From Mycobacterium interjectum (GTDB lineage Bacteria; Actinomycetota; Actinomycetes; Mycobacteriales; Mycobacteriaceae): a stretch of DNA of 64,000 bases. A program made the position numbers and the translations under genes. Position 1 is the stretch's first letter. Every line of letters starts with the position of its first letter. The notes beneath the pieces were generated by a model that was not told the DNA's origin, made no database searches, and saw only the letters and a program-made list of their open reading frames with translations. This document shows positions 13,259 to 24,080 of this stretch, piece by piece. The stretch lies in NCBI GenBank assembly GCA_002102225.1, contig LQPB01000053.1:33021-97020 (forward strand), written 5' to 3'.

Positions 13259-16200
13259 ATGGCTGATACAGACGACCCCCAGGACCAGCAGGAAAACCTG
13301 CCCGCCAAGAAGACCGCAGACATCACGGTCCCCGAGATGCGCCAGTGGCTGCGCAACTACGTGGCCAAGGCGACCGGGCAGGCACCCGATTCGATCGACG
13401 AGTCGGTGCCGATGGTCGAGCTGGGCCTGTCGTCGCGCGACGCCGTGGCGATGGCCGCCGACATCGAGGACATGACCGGTGTCACCCTGTCGGTCGCGGT
13501 GGCGTTCCAGCATCCGACCATCGAATCGCTGGCCACCCGGATCATCGAGGGCGAACCCGAACCGGACCTGTCGGGCGACGACGTCGTCGACTGGTCGCGC
13601 AACGGGCCCGCGGAGCGCGTCGACATCGCGGTCGTGGGCCTGTCCACCCGGCTGCCCGGCGACATGAACAGCCCCGAGGAAACCTGGCAGGCGCTGATCG
13701 AGGGCCGCGACGCCATCACCGACCTGCCCGAGGGCCGCTGGGAGGAATTCCTGGAAGAGCCGCGGCTGGCCGAGCGGGTCGCCAAGGCCCGCACCCGCGG
13801 CGGCTACCTGAAGGACATCAAGGGCTTCGACTCCGAGTTTTTCGCGATCGCCAAGACCGAGGCCGACAACATCGACCCGCAGCAGCGGATGGCGCTGGAG
13901 CTGACCTGGGAGGCGCTCGAGCACGCGCGCATCCCGGCGTCGAGCCTGCGCGGCGAGGCGGTCGGCGTGTTCGTCGGCGTCTCCAACCATGACTACGGCT
14001 TCCTGGCCATCTCCGACCCGACCGTCGCGCACCCGTACGCGATCACCGGCAACTCGCCGTCGATCATCGCGAACCGGGTGTCCTACTTCTACGACTTCCG
14101 CGGGCCTTCGGTCGCGGTCGACACGGCGTGCTCGAGCTCGCTGGTGGCGATCCACCAGGCCGTGCAGGCGCTGCGCAACGGTGAAGCCGACGTCGCCGTC
14201 GCCGGCGGCGTCAACGCGCTGATCACGCCCGCGGTGACGCTGGGCTTCGACGAGATCGGCGCGGTGCTGGCCCCCGACGGCCGGATCAAGTCGTTCTCTT
14301 CCGACGCCGACGGCTACACCCGCTCGGAGGGCGCCGGCATGCTGGTGCTCAAGCGGGTCGACGACGCGCGCCGCGACGGCGACCAGATCCTGGCCGTGAT
14401 CGCCGGCACCGCGGTCAACCACGACGGCCGGTCCAACGGCCTGATCGCACCGAACCAGGACGCGCAGGCCGACGTGCTGCGCCGGGCCTACAAGGACGCC
14501 GGCATCGATCCGCGGAACGTCGACTACATCGAGGCGCACGGCACGGGTACCGTCCTCGGTGACCCGATCGAGGCCGAGGCGCTGGGCCGGGTCATCGGCA
14601 GGGGCCGTCCGGCCGACCGTCCGGCGCTGCTGGGCGCGGTGAAAACCAATGTGGGGCACATGGAGTCGGCCGCCGGTGCGGCCAGCATGGCCAAGGTGGT
14701 GCTGGCGCTGCAGCACGACAAGTTGCCGCCGTCGATCAACTTCGCCGGGCCGAGCCCGTACATCGACTTCGACGCGATGCGCCTGAAAGTCATTGACACG
14801 GCGACCGATTGGCCGCGCTACGGCGGCTACGCGCTGGCCGGAGTGTCGAGCTTTGGCTTCGGCGGCGCCAACGCGCACGTGGTGGTGCGCGAGGTTCTGC
14901 CGCGCGACGTGGTCGAAAAAGAGCCCGACCCCAAACCCGAGGTGAAGGCCGCGCCCGAGGCGGCCGAAGCGCCCACGCTCGAGGCGCACTCGCTGCGGTT
15001 CGACGACTTTGGCAACATCATCCCCGACGCCTCCGCGGCGGTCGAGGAGGCAGAGCCCGACCTTCCGGACGTCACCGAAGAGGCGCTGAGCCTCAAGGAG
15101 GCCGCGCTGGAAGAGCTTGCGGCGCAAGAGCTTCCGCCGCCGGTTATCCCGCTCGTCGTCTCGGCGTTCCTGACGTCGCGGAAGAAGGCCGCGGCCGCCG
15201 AGCTCGCCGACTGGATGGAAAGCCCCGAGGGCCAGGCGTCGTCGCTGGAATCGATCGGGCGGTCGCTGTCTCGCCGCAACCATGGTCGCTCGCGCGCGGT
15301 GGTGCTGGCACACGACCACGAGGAGGCCATCAAGGGCCTGCGCGCGATCGCCGAGGGCAAGCAACGGCCGAACGTGTACAGCGTCGACGGGCCGGTGAGC
15401 AACGGCCCGGTGTGGGTGCTGGCCGGTTTCGGTGCGCAGCATCGCAAGATGGGCAAGAGCCTGTATCTGCGCAACGACGTCTTCGCGCAGTGGATCGAGA
15501 AGGTCGACGCGCTGGTCCAGGACGAGCTGGGCTACTCGGTGCTCGAGCTGATCCTGGACGACTCGCAGGACTACGGCATCGAGACCACCCAGGTCACCAT
15601 CTTCGCGATCCAGATCGCCCTGGGCGAGCTGCTCAAGCATCACGGCGCCAAGCCCGCCGCGGTGGTCGGCCAGTCGCTGGGCGAGGCCGCGTCGGCGTAC
15701 TTCGCCGGCGGCCTGTCGCTGCGCGACGCCACCCGGGCCATCTGCTCCCGCTCCCATCTGATGGGCGAGGGCGAGGCGATGCTGTTCGGCGAGTACATCC
15801 GGCTGATGGCGCTGGTGGAGTACTCCGCCGAGGAGATCAAGACGGTGTTCTCCGACTTCCCCGACCTGGAGGTGTGCGTCTACGCCGCGCCCACCCAGAC
15901 CGTCATCGGCGGCCCGCCCGAGCAGGTGGACGCGATCATCGCCCGCGCGGAATCCGAGGGCAAGTTCGCCCGCAAGTTCCAGACCAAGGGCGCCAGCCAC
16001 ACCTCGCAGATGGACCCGCTGCTGGGCGAGCTCGCCGCGGAACTGCAGGGCATCAAGCCGATGAGCCCGAGGTGCGGGATCTACTCGACCGTGCACGAGG
16101 GCAGCTACATCAAGCCCGGCGCTGAGCCGATCCACGACGTCGACTACTGGAAGAAGGGGCTGCGCCACAGCGTCTACTTCACCCACGGCATCCGCAACGC

Positions 16201-18574
16201 CGTCGACAGCGGACACACCACCTTCGTCGAGCTGGCCCCCAACCCGGTGGCGCTGATGCAGGTGGGCCTGACGACGGCCGACGCCGGCCTGCACGATGCC
16301 CAGTTGATCCCAACGCTGGCCCGCAAGCAGGACGAGGTCGAGTCGATCGTCTCGACCCTGGCGCAGCTGTACGTCTATGGGCATGACCTGGATCCCCGGA
16401 CGCTGTTCACCCGCGCGGCGGGGCCCCGGGATTACGCGAACATCCCGCCGACCCGGTTCAAGCGCAAGGAGCACTGGCTGGACGTGCACGTCGCCACCAG
16501 CAGCGGCTCGGTGCTCATGCCCGGCAACCATGTCGCGCTGCCGGACGGCCGCCACGTCTGGGAGTACGCGCCCAAGGGCTTGACGGACCTGGCGGCGCTG
16601 GTGAAATCCGCTGCGGCCGAAGTGTTTCCGGACGCGCAGCTGACCGCCGCGGAGGAGCGGGCCAAGCCGGGGGAGGGCTCCCGGCTGGTGACCACGCTGA
16701 CCCGGCATCCCGGCGGCGCGTCGGTCCAGGTGCACGCCCGCATCGACGAGTCCTTCACGCTGGTGTACGACGCGCTGGTGACCCGGGGCGGCGCCGAGTC
16801 GGTGCTGCCGGCGGCGGTGGGCGCCGGCACCGCGATCGCGGCTCCCAGCAATGGGGCCGTCGCGGAGGCTCCCTCCGACCGCCCGGAGGAGGAGGCGCTC
16901 GGCGACAGCCTGACCAACCGGTACATGCCGGCCGGCTTCACCAAGTGGTCACCGGACTCGGGTGAGACCATCGCCGACCGGCTGGGCGCGATCGTCGGCG
17001 CCGCAATGGGTTACGAACCCGAGGACCTGCCGTGGGAGGTGCCGCTGATCGAGCTGGGCCTCGACTCGCTGATGGCGGTGCGGATCAAGAACCGGGTCGA
17101 ATACGACTTCGACCTGCCGCCCATTCAGTTGACGGCCGTGCGCGACGCCAACCTCTACGCCGTCGAGAAGCTGATCGAGTACGCGGTCGAGCACCGCGAC
17201 GAGGTCGAGCAGCTGCACGAGCACCAGAAGACCCAGACGGCCGAGGAAATCGCGCGGGCGCAGGCCGAGTTGATCAGCGGCGCGACGCCGGCCTCGGTGG
17301 TGGCGTCGGCTCCCGACCCGCAAGCCGAGCCGGAAACGCAGCCGCCGCCGGCCTCCGACGTCCCGATCCCGCCGCCGCCGACCGACCCCGCTGGGCCCGG
17401 CGTCAACGGGGGACAGCCGAAGGTGTCCGGGGTGGCCGAGGCGCTCAACCAGGAGGCGGTCGCCAAGGCGCTGAACTCCGACGTGCCGCCGCGCGACGCC
17501 GCCGAGCGGGTCACCTTCGCCACGTGGGCGATCGTGACCGGCAAGTCGCCGGGCGGCATCTTCAACCCGCTGCCCAAGCTCGACGCCGACACCGCCGCCA
17601 AGATGGCGGAACGGTTGTCGGAGCGCGCCGAAGGTCCGATAACGGCCGAGGACGTGCTGACGTCGGACAACATCGAGGCGCTGGCCGAAAAGGTGCGCGA
17701 GTACCTGGAGGCCGGGGTGGTCGACGGGTTCGTCCGTACGCTGCGGGCCCGGCCAGAGGGCAGCACGAAACCGCCGGTTTTCGTGTTCCACCCGGCCGGC
17801 GGCTCGACGGTGGTCTACGAGCCGCTGCTCAACCGGTTGCCGGCCGACACCCCGATGTACGGCCTGGAACGGGTCGAGGGGACGATCGAAGAGCGTGCGG
17901 CGCAATACGTTCCGAAGCTGATCGAGATGCAGGGCGACGGGCCGTACATTCTGGCCGGCTGGTCGCTGGGCGGCGCGCTGGCCTACGCCTGCGCGATCGG
18001 CCTCAAGCGGATGGGCAAGGACGTCGAGTTCGTCGGCCTCATCGACGCGGTGCGGCCGGGCGAGGAGATCCCGCAGACCAAGGAGGAGATCCGCAAGCGC
18101 TGGGATCGCTACGCGCGGTTCGCCGAGAAGACCTTCAACGTCACCATCGACGAGATCCCCTACGAACAGCTTGAGGAGCTCGACGACGCGGGGCAGGTCC
18201 AGCTGGTGCTCGAGGCGGTCAAGGCGAGCGGGGTGCAGATCCCGGGCGGGATCATCGAACACCAGCGCACGTCGTACCTGGACCAGCGGGCCATCGACAC
18301 CGCCGAGATCCAGCCGTACGACGGGCACGTCACGCTCTACATGGCCGATCGCTACCATGACGACGCGATCATGTTCGAACCGCGCTACGCCACCCGCAAG
18401 CCGGACGGCGGGTGGGGCGAGCACGTCACAGACCTCGAGGTGGTGCCCGTCGGTGGCGAGCACATCCAGGTCATCGACGAGCCGATCATCGCCAAGGTGG
18501 GGGCGCACATGACCCAGGCGTTGAACGCGATCGCGGCAAAGCATCAGCCGGACGCGTCCGAAACAGTTAGGTAG
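13259..18574 (+). CDS. pks13: Polyketide synthase Pks13 (mycolic acid condensase)
   Basis: Catalyses the final Claisen condensation that joins meromycolate and the 2-carboxyacyl chain to make mycolic acids, then transfers the product to trehalose. The 1771-residue protein has the expected ACP-KS-AT-ACP-TE order. The N-terminal carrier domain is around ELGLSSRDA (Ser59), the ketosynthase has DTACSSS (Cys291), and the acyltransferase has VGQSLGEA (Ser806). The second carrier domain has LGLDSLMAV (Ser1270), and the thioesterase has GWSLGGAL (Ser1569). A Pro-rich linker precedes the last part and is longer than in M. tuberculosis, which explains the shifted thioesterase numbering. It sits between fadD32 and accD4, its functional partners. 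Confidence 0.98.
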   Translation: MADTDDPQDQQENLPAKKTADITVPEMRQWLRNYVAKATGQAPDSIDESVPMVELGLSSRDAVAMAADIEDMTGVTLSVAVAFQHPTIESLATRIIEGEPEPDLSGDDVVDWSRNGPAERVDIAVVGLSTRLPGDMNSPEETWQALIEGRDAITDLPEGRWEEFLEEPRLAERVAKARTRGGYLKDIKGFDSEFFAIAKTEADNIDPQQRMALELTWEALEHARIPASSLRGEAVGVFVGVSNHDYGFLAISDPTVAHPYAITGNSPSIIANRVSYFYDFRGPSVAVDTACSSSLVAIHQAVQALRNGEADVAVAGGVNALITPAVTLGFDEIGAVLAPDGRIKSFSSDADGYTRSEGAGMLVLKRVDDARRDGDQILAVIAGTAVNHDGRSNGLIAPNQDAQADVLRRAYKDAGIDPRNVDYIEAHGTGTVLGDPIEAEALGRVIGRGRPADRPALLGAVKTNVGHMESAAGAASMAKVVLALQHDKLPPSINFAGPSPYIDFDAMRLKVIDTATDWPRYGGYALAGVSSFGFGGANAHVVVREVLPRDVVEKEPDPKPEVKAAPEAAEAPTLEAHSLRFDDFGNIIPDASAAVEEAEPDLPDVTEEALSLKEAALEELAAQELPPPVIPLVVSAFLTSRKKAAAAELADWMESPEGQASSLESIGRSLSRRNHGRSRAVVLAHDHEEAIKGLRAIAEGKQRPNVYSVDGPVSNGPVWVLAGFGAQHRKMGKSLYLRNDVFAQWIEKVDALVQDELGYSVLELILDDSQDYGIETTQVTIFAIQIALGELLKHHGAKPAAVVGQSLGEAASAYFAGGLSLRDATRAICSRSHLMGEGEAMLFGEYIRLMALVEYSAEEIKTVFSDFPDLEVCVYAAPTQTVIGGPPEQVDAIIARAESEGKFARKFQTKGASHTSQMDPLLGELAAELQGIKPMSPRCGIYSTVHEGSYIKPGAEPIHDVDYWKKGLRHSVYFTHGIRNAVDSGHTTFVELAPNPVALMQVGLTTADAGLHDAQLIPTLARKQDEVESIVSTLAQLYVYGHDLDPRTLFTRAAGPRDYANIPPTRFKRKEHWLDVHVATSSGSVLMPGNHVALPDGRHVWEYAPKGLTDLAALVKSAAAEVFPDAQLTAAEERAKPGEGSRLVTTLTRHPGGASVQVHARIDESFTLVYDALVTRGGAESVLPAAVGAGTAIAAPSNGAVAEAPSDRPEEEALGDSLTNRYMPAGFTKWSPDSGETIADRLGAIVGAAMGYEPEDLPWEVPLIELGLDSLMAVRIKNRVEYDFDLPPIQLTAVRDANLYAVEKLIEYAVEHRDEVEQLHEHQKTQTAEEIARAQAELISGATPASVVASAPDPQAEPETQPPPASDVPIPPPPTDPAGPGVNGGQPKVSGVAEALNQEAVAKALNSDVPPRDAAERVTFATWAIVTGKSPGGIFNPLPKLDADTAAKMAERLSERAEGPITAEDVLTSDNIEALAEKVREYLEAGVVDGFVRTLRARPEGSTKPPVFVFHPAGGSTVVYEPLLNRLPADTPMYGLERVEGTIEERAAQYVPKLIEMQGDGPYILAGWSLGGALAYACAIGLKRMGKDVEFVGLIDAVRPGEEIPQTKEEIRKRWDRYARFAEKTFNVTIDEIPYEQLEELDDAGQVQLVLEAVKASGVQIPGGIIEHQRTSYLDQRAIDTAEIQPYDGHVTLYMADRYHDDAIMFEPRYATRKPDGGWGEHVTDLEVVPVGGEHIQVIDEPIIAKVGAHMTQALNAIAAKHQPDASETVR

Positions 18575-18581
18575 GCAAGCA

Positions 18582-20168
18582 GTGACGGAGACCCTCCCCG
18601 CTTCAGGGCAAGCTCCCGTTCAGCACACCACCGCCGAAAAGCTGGCCGAGCTGCACGCTCGCCTCGAGCTGGCCAAGGAGCCCGGCGGGGAGAAGGCCGC
18701 CGCCAAGCGCGACAAGAAGGGCATTCCGAGCGCCCGCGCTCGCGTGCACGCGCTGGTCGATCCGGGCACCTTCTTCGAGATCGGGGCGCTGGCCAAGACG
18801 CCGAACGACCCGAACGCGCTCTACGGCGACGGGTGCGTCACCGGTCACGCCATGATCGACGGCCGGCCGGTCGGGGTGTTCTCGCACGACCAGACGGTGT
18901 TCCAGGGCACCGTCGGGGAGATGTTCGGCCGCAAGGTCGCGCGGCTGATGGAGTGGTGCGCGATGGTCGGGTGCCCGATCGTCGGCATCCAGGACTCCGG
19001 CGGGGCCCGGATCCAGGACGCGGTGACCTCGCTGGCGTGGTACGCCGAGCTGGGCCGCCGGCACGAGGCGCTGTCCGGGCTGGTGCCGCAGATCTCGCTC
19101 ATCTTCGGCAAATGCGCTGGGGGAGCGGTGTATTCGCCGATCCAGGACGATCTCCTGGTCTCGGTCCGCGACCAGGGCTACTTCTTCGTCACCGGGCCCG
19201 ACGTGATTCGGGAGGTCACCGGCGAGGAGGTCACCCTCGACGAGCTCGGTGGCTCCGACGCCCAGGCCCGCTACGGCAACATCCATCAGGTGGTCGACTC
19301 GGAGGCGGAGGCGTTCCAGTACGTCCGCGACTACCTGTCGTTTCTGCCGTCGAACTGCTTCGACAAGCCGCCGATCGTCAACCCCGGGCTGGAGCCCGAG
19401 ATCACCCCGACCGACCTGGAGCTCGACGCCATCGTGCCGGACTCCGACAACGCGGCCTACGACATGCACGAGATCCTGCTGCGCATCTTCGACGACGGCG
19501 ACTTCCTCGACGTCGCCGCGCAGCACGGGCCCGCCATCATCACCGGGTACGCCCGCGTCGACGGCCACCCGGTCGGCGTCATCGCCAACCAGCCCATGCA
19601 CATGTCGGGGGCGATCGACAACGAGGCGTCCGACAAGGCGGCGCGGTTCATCCGGTTCTGCGACGCGTTCAACATCCCGCTGGTCTTCGTCGTGGACACG
19701 CCCGGGTTCCTGCCGGGTGCCGAGGAGGAGAAGCGGGGGATCATCAAGCGCGGCGGGCGGTTCCTCTACTCGGTGGTGGAGGCCGACGTGCCGAAGGTGA
19801 CCATCACCGTGCGCAAGTCCTACGGCGGCGCGTACGCCGTGATGGGCTCGCGGCAGCTGACCGCGGACTTCAACTTCGCCTGGCCGACCGCCCGCATCGC
19901 GGTGATCGGCGCCGAGGGCGCCGCCCAGCTGCTGATGAAGCGGTTCCCCGACCCGACCACGCCCGAGGCGCAGCAGATCAAGAAGGACTTCATCGAGGGC
20001 TACAACCTCAACATGGCGATCCCGTGGACCGCCGCCGAGCGCGGCTTCATCGACGCGGTCATCGACCCGCACCAGACCCGGCTGCTGCTGCGCAAGTCGA
20101 TGCACCTGTTGCGGGACAAGCAGCTGTGGTTCCGCGTCGCCCGCAAGCACGGGCTGATCCCGGTCTAG
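18582..20168 (+). CDS. accD4: Acyl-CoA carboxylase beta subunit AccD4
   Basis: Carboxyltransferase subunit that, with the biotinylated AccA3, makes the 2-carboxyacyl-CoA extender (C24-C26) used by Pks13. The 528-residue protein has the two-lobed crotonase-type carboxyltransferase fold. Acyl-CoA-side glycines are visible in [12 protein letters not shown] and [11 protein letters not shown]; the biotin-side lobe has [11 protein letters not shown] and [13 protein letters not shown]. The start is GTG at 18582, 7 nt after the pks13 stop. It shares an operon with fadD32 and pks13 and ends tail-to-tail with fadE35. Confidence 0.96.
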   Translation: MTETLPASGQAPVQHTTAEKLAELHARLELAKEPGGEKAAAKRDKKGIPSARARVHALVDPGTFFEIGALAKTPNDPNALYGDGCVTGHAMIDGRPVGVFSHDQTVFQGTVGEMFGRKVARLMEWCAMVGCPIVGIQDSGGARIQDAVTSLAWYAELGRRHEALSGLVPQISLIFGKCAGGAVYSPIQDDLLVSVRDQGYFFVTGPDVIREVTGEEVTLDELGGSDAQARYGNIHQVVDSEAEAFQYVRDYLSFLPSNCFDKPPIVNPGLEPEITPTDLELDAIVPDSDNAAYDMHEILLRIFDDGDFLDVAAQHGPAIITGYARVDGHPVGVIANQPMHMSGAIDNEASDKAARFIRFCDAFNIPLVFVVDTPGFLPGAEEEKRGIIKRGGRFLYSVVEADVPKVTITVRKSYGGAYAVMGSRQLTADFNFAWPTARIAVIGAEGAAQLLMKRFPDPTTPEAQQIKKDFIEGYNLNMAIPWTAAERGFIDAVIDPHQTRLLLRKSMHLLRDKQLWFRVARKHGLIPV

Positions 20169-20187
20169 TCGCTCGCGACGGACTAGA
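20164..20187. terminator. Possible bidirectional hairpin between accD4 and fadE35
   Basis: TCTAGTC (20164-20170) and GACTAGA (20181-20187) are perfect inverted arms around a 10-nt loop. The hairpin spans the stop codons of the two convergent genes, where a symmetric terminator would serve both. The stem is short (7 bp), so this is tentative. Confidence 0.4.
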
Positions 20188-21955
20188 GCCGCAACGCCCC
20201 GTCCACCAGCTCGTCGAACCGCTCCAACGCCTCGTCGGAGTCGGCGTCGATGCCGCGCAGCGGACCCCGATCGGCGAGGTAGCGCTGCGCGTAGAGCCGC
20301 GCGACGAGCGCCTTGCGCTCCCCCCCGCGCGTCTCCCGTTCCCACGCGGCCTGCTCGGTGAGCAGCGCACCCGCGTAGACGTCTCCCATGAACTGCGTCA
20401 GCGGAAACAGCCGCGCCTCGGCCACCTCCCCCTCGAGCTTGCCCCACGCGGTGATCGCCGCGTCGAGGTCCTCGACGCGGTGCGCGACCAGACGAGTGGT
20501 CTCGTCGTCGTCGGAGACCGAGACGGCGTCGCGCAGCCGCGCCAGCAGCGCCTCGTGCGCGGCGGCCCGCTCGATGCCGCGCCGCACATCGAGGCACAGG
20601 ATGTTGTCCGGGCCCTCCCAGATGGTGTTCACCTGCGCGTCGCGCAGCAGCCGGGCCACCGGCCACGTCTCGATATAGCCGTTGCCGCCGTGGATTTCGA
20701 TCGCGTCCGACGCCGCCGAGATCCCGAGCCGGCACACCTTCAGCTTGGTCACGGGGACCGCGATGCGCTGCCGCACGCCGCGGGGCTGGCGGTGGTTGGC
20801 CGCGCCGGTGCCGTCGAAGACCAGCGCGAGTGCCGCCTCGACGTCGACGATCATCTCGGCGAGCTTGCGCCGCATCAGCGGCTTGTCGATGAGCGCCCCG
20901 CCGAACGCGTGCCGGTGCCGGGCGTAGCACAGCGACTCCACCAGGGCGCGGCGGGCGTTGGCGAGCCCGAACTGGGCGATGCCGAGCCGCGCGGCGTTGG
21001 TCAGCTCCATCATGCGGCCGAGTCCCTTGCCGTCGGACGGGCCCGCGTCCGCGCCGGGTTCCCCGGACAGCAGGAAGGCCTCGGCGTCGACGAACTCGAC
21101 CTCGCCGGAGGCCACCGAGCGGGTGCCGAGCTTGTCCTTGAGCCGGCGCACCCGCACCCCGTTGCGCGAACCGTCCCGCCGGTTGCGCAGCACGAGGAAG
21201 TTGGCGACGCCGCGCGACGAGTCCGGCGCCCCTTCGGGCTTGGCCAGCACGACGAACGCCTCGCCGGCGCAGTTGGACGCGAACCACTTGAACCCGTTGA
21301 GCAGCCACGCGTCCCCGGACCGGGTGGCCGTCGTCTCCAGCGCGCCCAGGTCGGAGCCACCGGTGCGTTCGGTCAGCAGCTGCGCCGTCTCGCCCGCCCA
21401 TTCGCCGGAGGCGAACTTGGCCAGCACGTACTCGGCCACGTCCGGCGGCGCGTACGCGGACACCAGCGACTGCACCATCCCGCCGCCCGTGCCCAGCGCG
21501 CAGCCCATCCCGATGTCGGCCTGGTTGAGCAGATAGTTCGACGCGAACAGCGCCAGCCCCGAGCTCACCTCGGCGCCCCGCGCCGCGTCGCGCAGGGCCT
21601 GCTGTGCGTCCAGCACCGCGCGCTTGGACTGCGTGAACGACGCCGGCATGACGACGCGGCTGACGTCGTGTCCCCACCGGTCGTATCGTTCCAGCCGGGG
21701 CGGGTTGCGGTCGGTCTCCTCGGCCCAGCGCGCCACCGGGCCGCCCATCAGGTCACCGATGCGGGCCAGATGGGGCTCTAGGACGGCCAATTCGTCGGGC
21801 CGCAGGTAATAGGCCATGGTGAACTGCAGGGTGGGATCGGTCAGATACCAGTTCAGCCCCACGGCTCCGCGGTAGTTGTCCGTCCGGTAGCGCTGCGACT
21901 TTTCTTCGGTGGAGAACGGCAGCCTGTCCACCGCCTCTGAGGTGTAGTCGCTCAT
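20183..21955 (-). CDS. fadE35: Acyl-CoA dehydrogenase FadE35 (AidB-like)
   Basis: FAD-dependent acyl-CoA dehydrogenase family protein of 590 residues; the substrate is not established. Family features are the flavin-contact segment around TERTGGSDLGALETTA, WLLNGFKWFASN, a middle domain ending near RLGIAQFGLANARRA, and the C-terminal IEIHGGNGYIE and TIWEGPDNI. The last of these holds the catalytic-glutamate region of AidB/long-chain subfamilies. Its length, with a C-terminal extension, fits the AidB-like branch. It is convergent to accD4, as in M. tuberculosis, but the insertion sequence found there between the two genes is absent here. Confidence 0.9.
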   Translation of the reverse strand: MSDYTSEAVDRLPFSTEEKSQRYRTDNYRGAVGLNWYLTDPTLQFTMAYYLRPDELAVLEPHLARIGDLMGGPVARWAEETDRNPPRLERYDRWGHDVSRVVMPASFTQSKRAVLDAQQALRDAARGAEVSSGLALFASNYLLNQADIGMGCALGTGGGMVQSLVSAYAPPDVAEYVLAKFASGEWAGETAQLLTERTGGSDLGALETTATRSGDAWLLNGFKWFASNCAGEAFVVLAKPEGAPDSSRGVANFLVLRNRRDGSRNGVRVRRLKDKLGTRSVASGEVEFVDAEAFLLSGEPGADAGPSDGKGLGRMMELTNAARLGIAQFGLANARRALVESLCYARHRHAFGGALIDKPLMRRKLAEMIVDVEAALALVFDGTGAANHRQPRGVRQRIAVPVTKLKVCRLGISAASDAIEIHGGNGYIETWPVARLLRDAQVNTIWEGPDNILCLDVRRGIERAAAHEALLARLRDAVSVSDDDETTRLVAHRVEDLDAAITAWGKLEGEVAEARLFPLTQFMGDVYAGALLTEQAAWERETRGGERKALVARLYAQRYLADRGPLRGIDADSDEALERFDELVDGALRL

Positions 21956-22008
21956 GCCGCGACCGTATTACAGGCGCGACGCCGAGTGAAGCAAGCTTGG
22001 GCCGATTC

Positions 22009-22755
22009 TCATGCGGTGGCGCGCAGCGGTCGCCGCCGATAGACGCCCAGGGCGGCACCCGCGGCCGCACGACGGGCGAGCGCATCGACGTCGGTGATCA
22101 GAACGCTCTTGCCTTGCAACGTGATCCAGCCGCTGGATGCGAAATCGCGCAGTGCCTTGTTAACCGACACGCGGTCGGCGCCGACGAGTTGAGCCATCTC
22201 GTCCTGGCTCAGCTCGTGCGCGACCCGCAGCCCATCGCGCTCGCGGGTGCCAAAGCGGCGGGCCAACAGCAACAGCTGGTGCGCCACGCGGGTGGCCACA
22301 TCGCTGGAGATCAGCTCGATGAGTTGGTCCTCGGTATGTTGTAGCCGCTGGTTCAGTGCCTGCAGCAGCTGCTCGGCGATCACCGGCCGGTGGGCCATCC
22401 AGGCGCGCAACGTGGCACGGTCCACCCACACCGCGCGAACGTCGGTAATGGCCGCCGCGGTGCAGGAGCGGGGACCGGGATCGAACACCGCCAGCTCGCC
22501 GAAGACGTCCGCCGGGCCCATGATCGCCCGGAGATTCTCGCGGCCGCCGGGGCCCCTCAGGGTGATTTTGACCTTGCCCGCGACGATGATGTACACCCGA
22601 TCACCCGGGTCCCCCTGGGAGAAAATCGTCTGCCCCGCCGTGAATGCGGTGGTATGCAGTTGCTTGATCATCGCCGCCGCGGTCTCGGGTTCGACGTGGC
22701 GCAATATTCCGGCCTCGCCGAGAAGCTGAATCAGGATCCGATCCACGTCGCTCAC
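22009..22755 (-). CDS. Crp/Fnr-family transcriptional regulator (paralogue of mycobacterial Crp)
   Basis: A 248-residue regulator very similar along its length to mycobacterial Crp (Rv3676 type). The N-terminal cyclic-nucleotide domain shows GDPGDRVYIIVAGKVKI and the binding-cassette-like FGELAVFDPGPRSCTA (Arg and Ser/Cys at the phosphate site). The C-terminal winged helix has ELSQDEMAQLVGADRVSVNKAL. The recognition helix has Asp-Arg-Val where Crp has Ser-Arg-Glu, so DNA specificity may differ. The start is GTG 22755 with a strong GAGGAGGG ahead. It is the last gene of a three-gene minus-strand cluster and begins 19 nt after the FHA gene. It may respond to cAMP, which is unproven. Confidence 0.88.
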   Translation of the reverse strand: MSDVDRILIQLLGEAGILRHVEPETAAAMIKQLHTTAFTAGQTIFSQGDPGDRVYIIVAGKVKITLRGPGGRENLRAIMGPADVFGELAVFDPGPRSCTAAAITDVRAVWVDRATLRAWMAHRPVIAEQLLQALNQRLQHTEDQLIELISSDVATRVAHQLLLLARRFGTRERDGLRVAHELSQDEMAQLVGADRVSVNKALRDFASSGWITLQGKSVLITDVDALARRAAAGAALGVYRRRPLRATA

Positions 22756-22774
22756 GAAAGCCCTCCTCGTCGTG

Positions 22775-23218
22775 TCAACCGGTCGCCGGCCCGGTGAGGA
22801 AAACCAGACGGAAATTGCCGATCTGAATCTCGTCGCCGTTGGCCAGCACCGCCGAATCGACGGGTTCGCGGTTGAGATAGGTGCTGTTCAGGCTGCCGAG
22901 GTCAACGACGCGGAATTGGCCGTTCTCCCTTCGGAATTCGGCGTGCCTGCGGCTGACCGTGATGTCATCGAGGAAGATGTCGCTGCCCGGATGCCTGCCC
23001 GCCGACATGATGGGCTGCTGCAAGAAAAACTGCGATCCGGCATTGGGGCCCCGCTTCACGATGAGCATGCCCGACCCCCTGCCCATTGTCGCCATATCCT
23101 CGACCGCCGCGTCGGCGACGGCCGTGGACGTGTCGAACTTGTCGCCCAGGTTTCGCAGGGCGGGGCCGATATCGGCGGTGCTTTCGTCGGGGTTTGGCGT
23201 TGACACCGTCGTGGTCAC
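22775..23218 (-). CDS. FHA-domain protein, GarA paralogue
   Basis: A 147-residue protein with a C-terminal forkhead-associated domain that binds phosphothreonine. The domain is nearly identical in style to GarA (SAGRHPGSDIFLDD, VSRRHAEFR, GSLNSTYLNREPVDSAVLANGDE, FRLVFLTGP). GarA controls 2-oxoglutarate metabolism after PknB/PknG phosphorylation of an N-terminal ETTSVF motif; I see no such motif here, only scattered Thr residues. GTG 23218 overlaps the stop of the upstream membrane-protein gene (GTGA), so the two are coupled. The open frame runs further upstream, but in another gene. The function is probably in Ser/Thr kinase signalling (inference). Confidence 0.85.
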   Translation of the reverse strand: MTTTVSTPNPDESTADIGPALRNLGDKFDTSTAVADAAVEDMATMGRGSGMLIVKRGPNAGSQFFLQQPIMSAGRHPGSDIFLDDITVSRRHAEFRRENGQFRVVDLGSLNSTYLNREPVDSAVLANGDEIQIGNFRLVFLTGPATG

Positions 23219-23682
23219 GCCGCCCGGGGAAGATCGGGGGCCGCGGTCGCCGCGTGCGATGCCGGCCGGCGGGGCGCCGGGGCCCACCCGATGTAGGTCA
23301 GATACAGCCCGACCAGGGCGAAGACGATGCAGAGCGAAACCCACCAGCCCTGCGCGCCGATCATGCTGTTGGCCACCGCGACGAAAGCCTTGGGAAAGGC
23401 CACCAGGAGCAGCCCGCGCAGCACGATGAGCCAGCCCAGCGACGAAACGATGATCGCCGCGGCGCCGTTCCAGTACTGATGAGCGGCGACCATGATCAGC
23501 CCGAACAGCAGGATGAAGGCGCCGCTGACAAACGCCCACATCGAATTTGCTTCGAACTGCGACAGCAGCGTCTGCATGTCCGAAGCGCGCGCCACCGCCG
23601 TGACGTCGACAATGACGAGGAAAGGACCGAGGGCGCGCGCGAAAAAGCGCGTCCTGGCCTGAGACTCTGCTGAAGCATTCAT
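23215..23682 (-). CDS. Four-helix membrane protein of unknown function
   Basis: A 155-residue protein with about four hydrophobic helices (around ALGPFLVIVDVTAVA, MWAFVSGAFILLFGLIMVAA, GWLIVLRGLLLVAFP, WWVSLCIVFALVGLYLTYIG) and a Pro/Ala-rich tail. I recognise no family with certainty. The ATG at 23682 is chosen because GGAAGG lies 7 nt upstream; an in-frame ATG at 23697 would overlap that site. It leads the cluster with the GarA-like FHA gene and the Crp-like gene, which suggests a membrane-linked signalling unit. The 187-nt gap upstream separates it from the divergent DUF1918 gene. Confidence 0.72.
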   Translation of the reverse strand: MNASAESQARTRFFARALGPFLVIVDVTAVARASDMQTLLSQFEANSMWAFVSGAFILLFGLIMVAAHQYWNGAAAIIVSSLGWLIVLRGLLLVAFPKAFVAVANSMIGAQGWWVSLCIVFALVGLYLTYIGWAPAPRRPASHAATAAPDLPRAA

Positions 23683-23869
23683 CGGCGTGCCTTCCATCCG
23701 GCGTCGTTCGACACTTGTATAGGACCATTTCGCCGAGGGGTGGAAATAGGGACCGAAGTCCCGTTCGCCCGGGGCGTTCGTCCTCGCACGCCAACGGTGA
23801 CCTATGGCCCTCCCTGGCCTGTCGCGCCGCGGCGCATGATCGGCATATCAGTCAACGAGGGAGTCGATG

Positions 23870-24064
23870 ATGAAGGCCGACGTAGGTGACTGGCTCGTGG
23901 TCAAGGGGACGACGACCGAGCTACCGGATCAGCGTGGGGTGATCACCGAGGTGCGCGGCGCCGACGGCGCGCCACCCTATGTGGTGCGCTGGCTCGCCAG
24001 CGGTCATGTCGCCACGGTGTTTCCGGGATCGGACGCGCTTGTGGTCCCCGCGGCCGCGCCGTGA
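23870..24064 (+). CDS. DUF1918 family small protein
   Basis: A 64-residue protein (MKADVGDWLVVKG...) matching the DUF1918 pattern: a small beta-rich SH3-like domain with GDxLVVKG, RGVITEVRG, PPYVVRW and a closing FPGSDALVV. Two ATGs lie in tandem at 23867 and 23870; the second gives the usual MKA start, and GAGGGAG lies upstream. The family is common in actinobacteria, often near stress or regulatory genes; its biochemical role is unknown. It is divergent from the FHA/Crp cluster and convergent with the secreted-protein gene 16 nt away. Confidence 0.85.
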   Translation: MKADVGDWLVVKGTTTELPDQRGVITEVRGADGAPPYVVRWLASGHVATVFPGSDALVVPAAAP

Positions 24065-24080
24065 CCTTCGCCCAAGCGGG

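Noticed and set aside
13181..16735. Minus-strand open frame of 1184 codons across pks13
   Set aside because: Antisense shadow created by the high GC third-position bias of pks13; low-complexity Arg/Val/Asp-rich product with no family features.
18833..21781. Plus-strand open frame of 982 codons across accD4 and fadE35
   Set aside because: Out-of-frame and antisense shadow of two clear genes; no domain recognisable.
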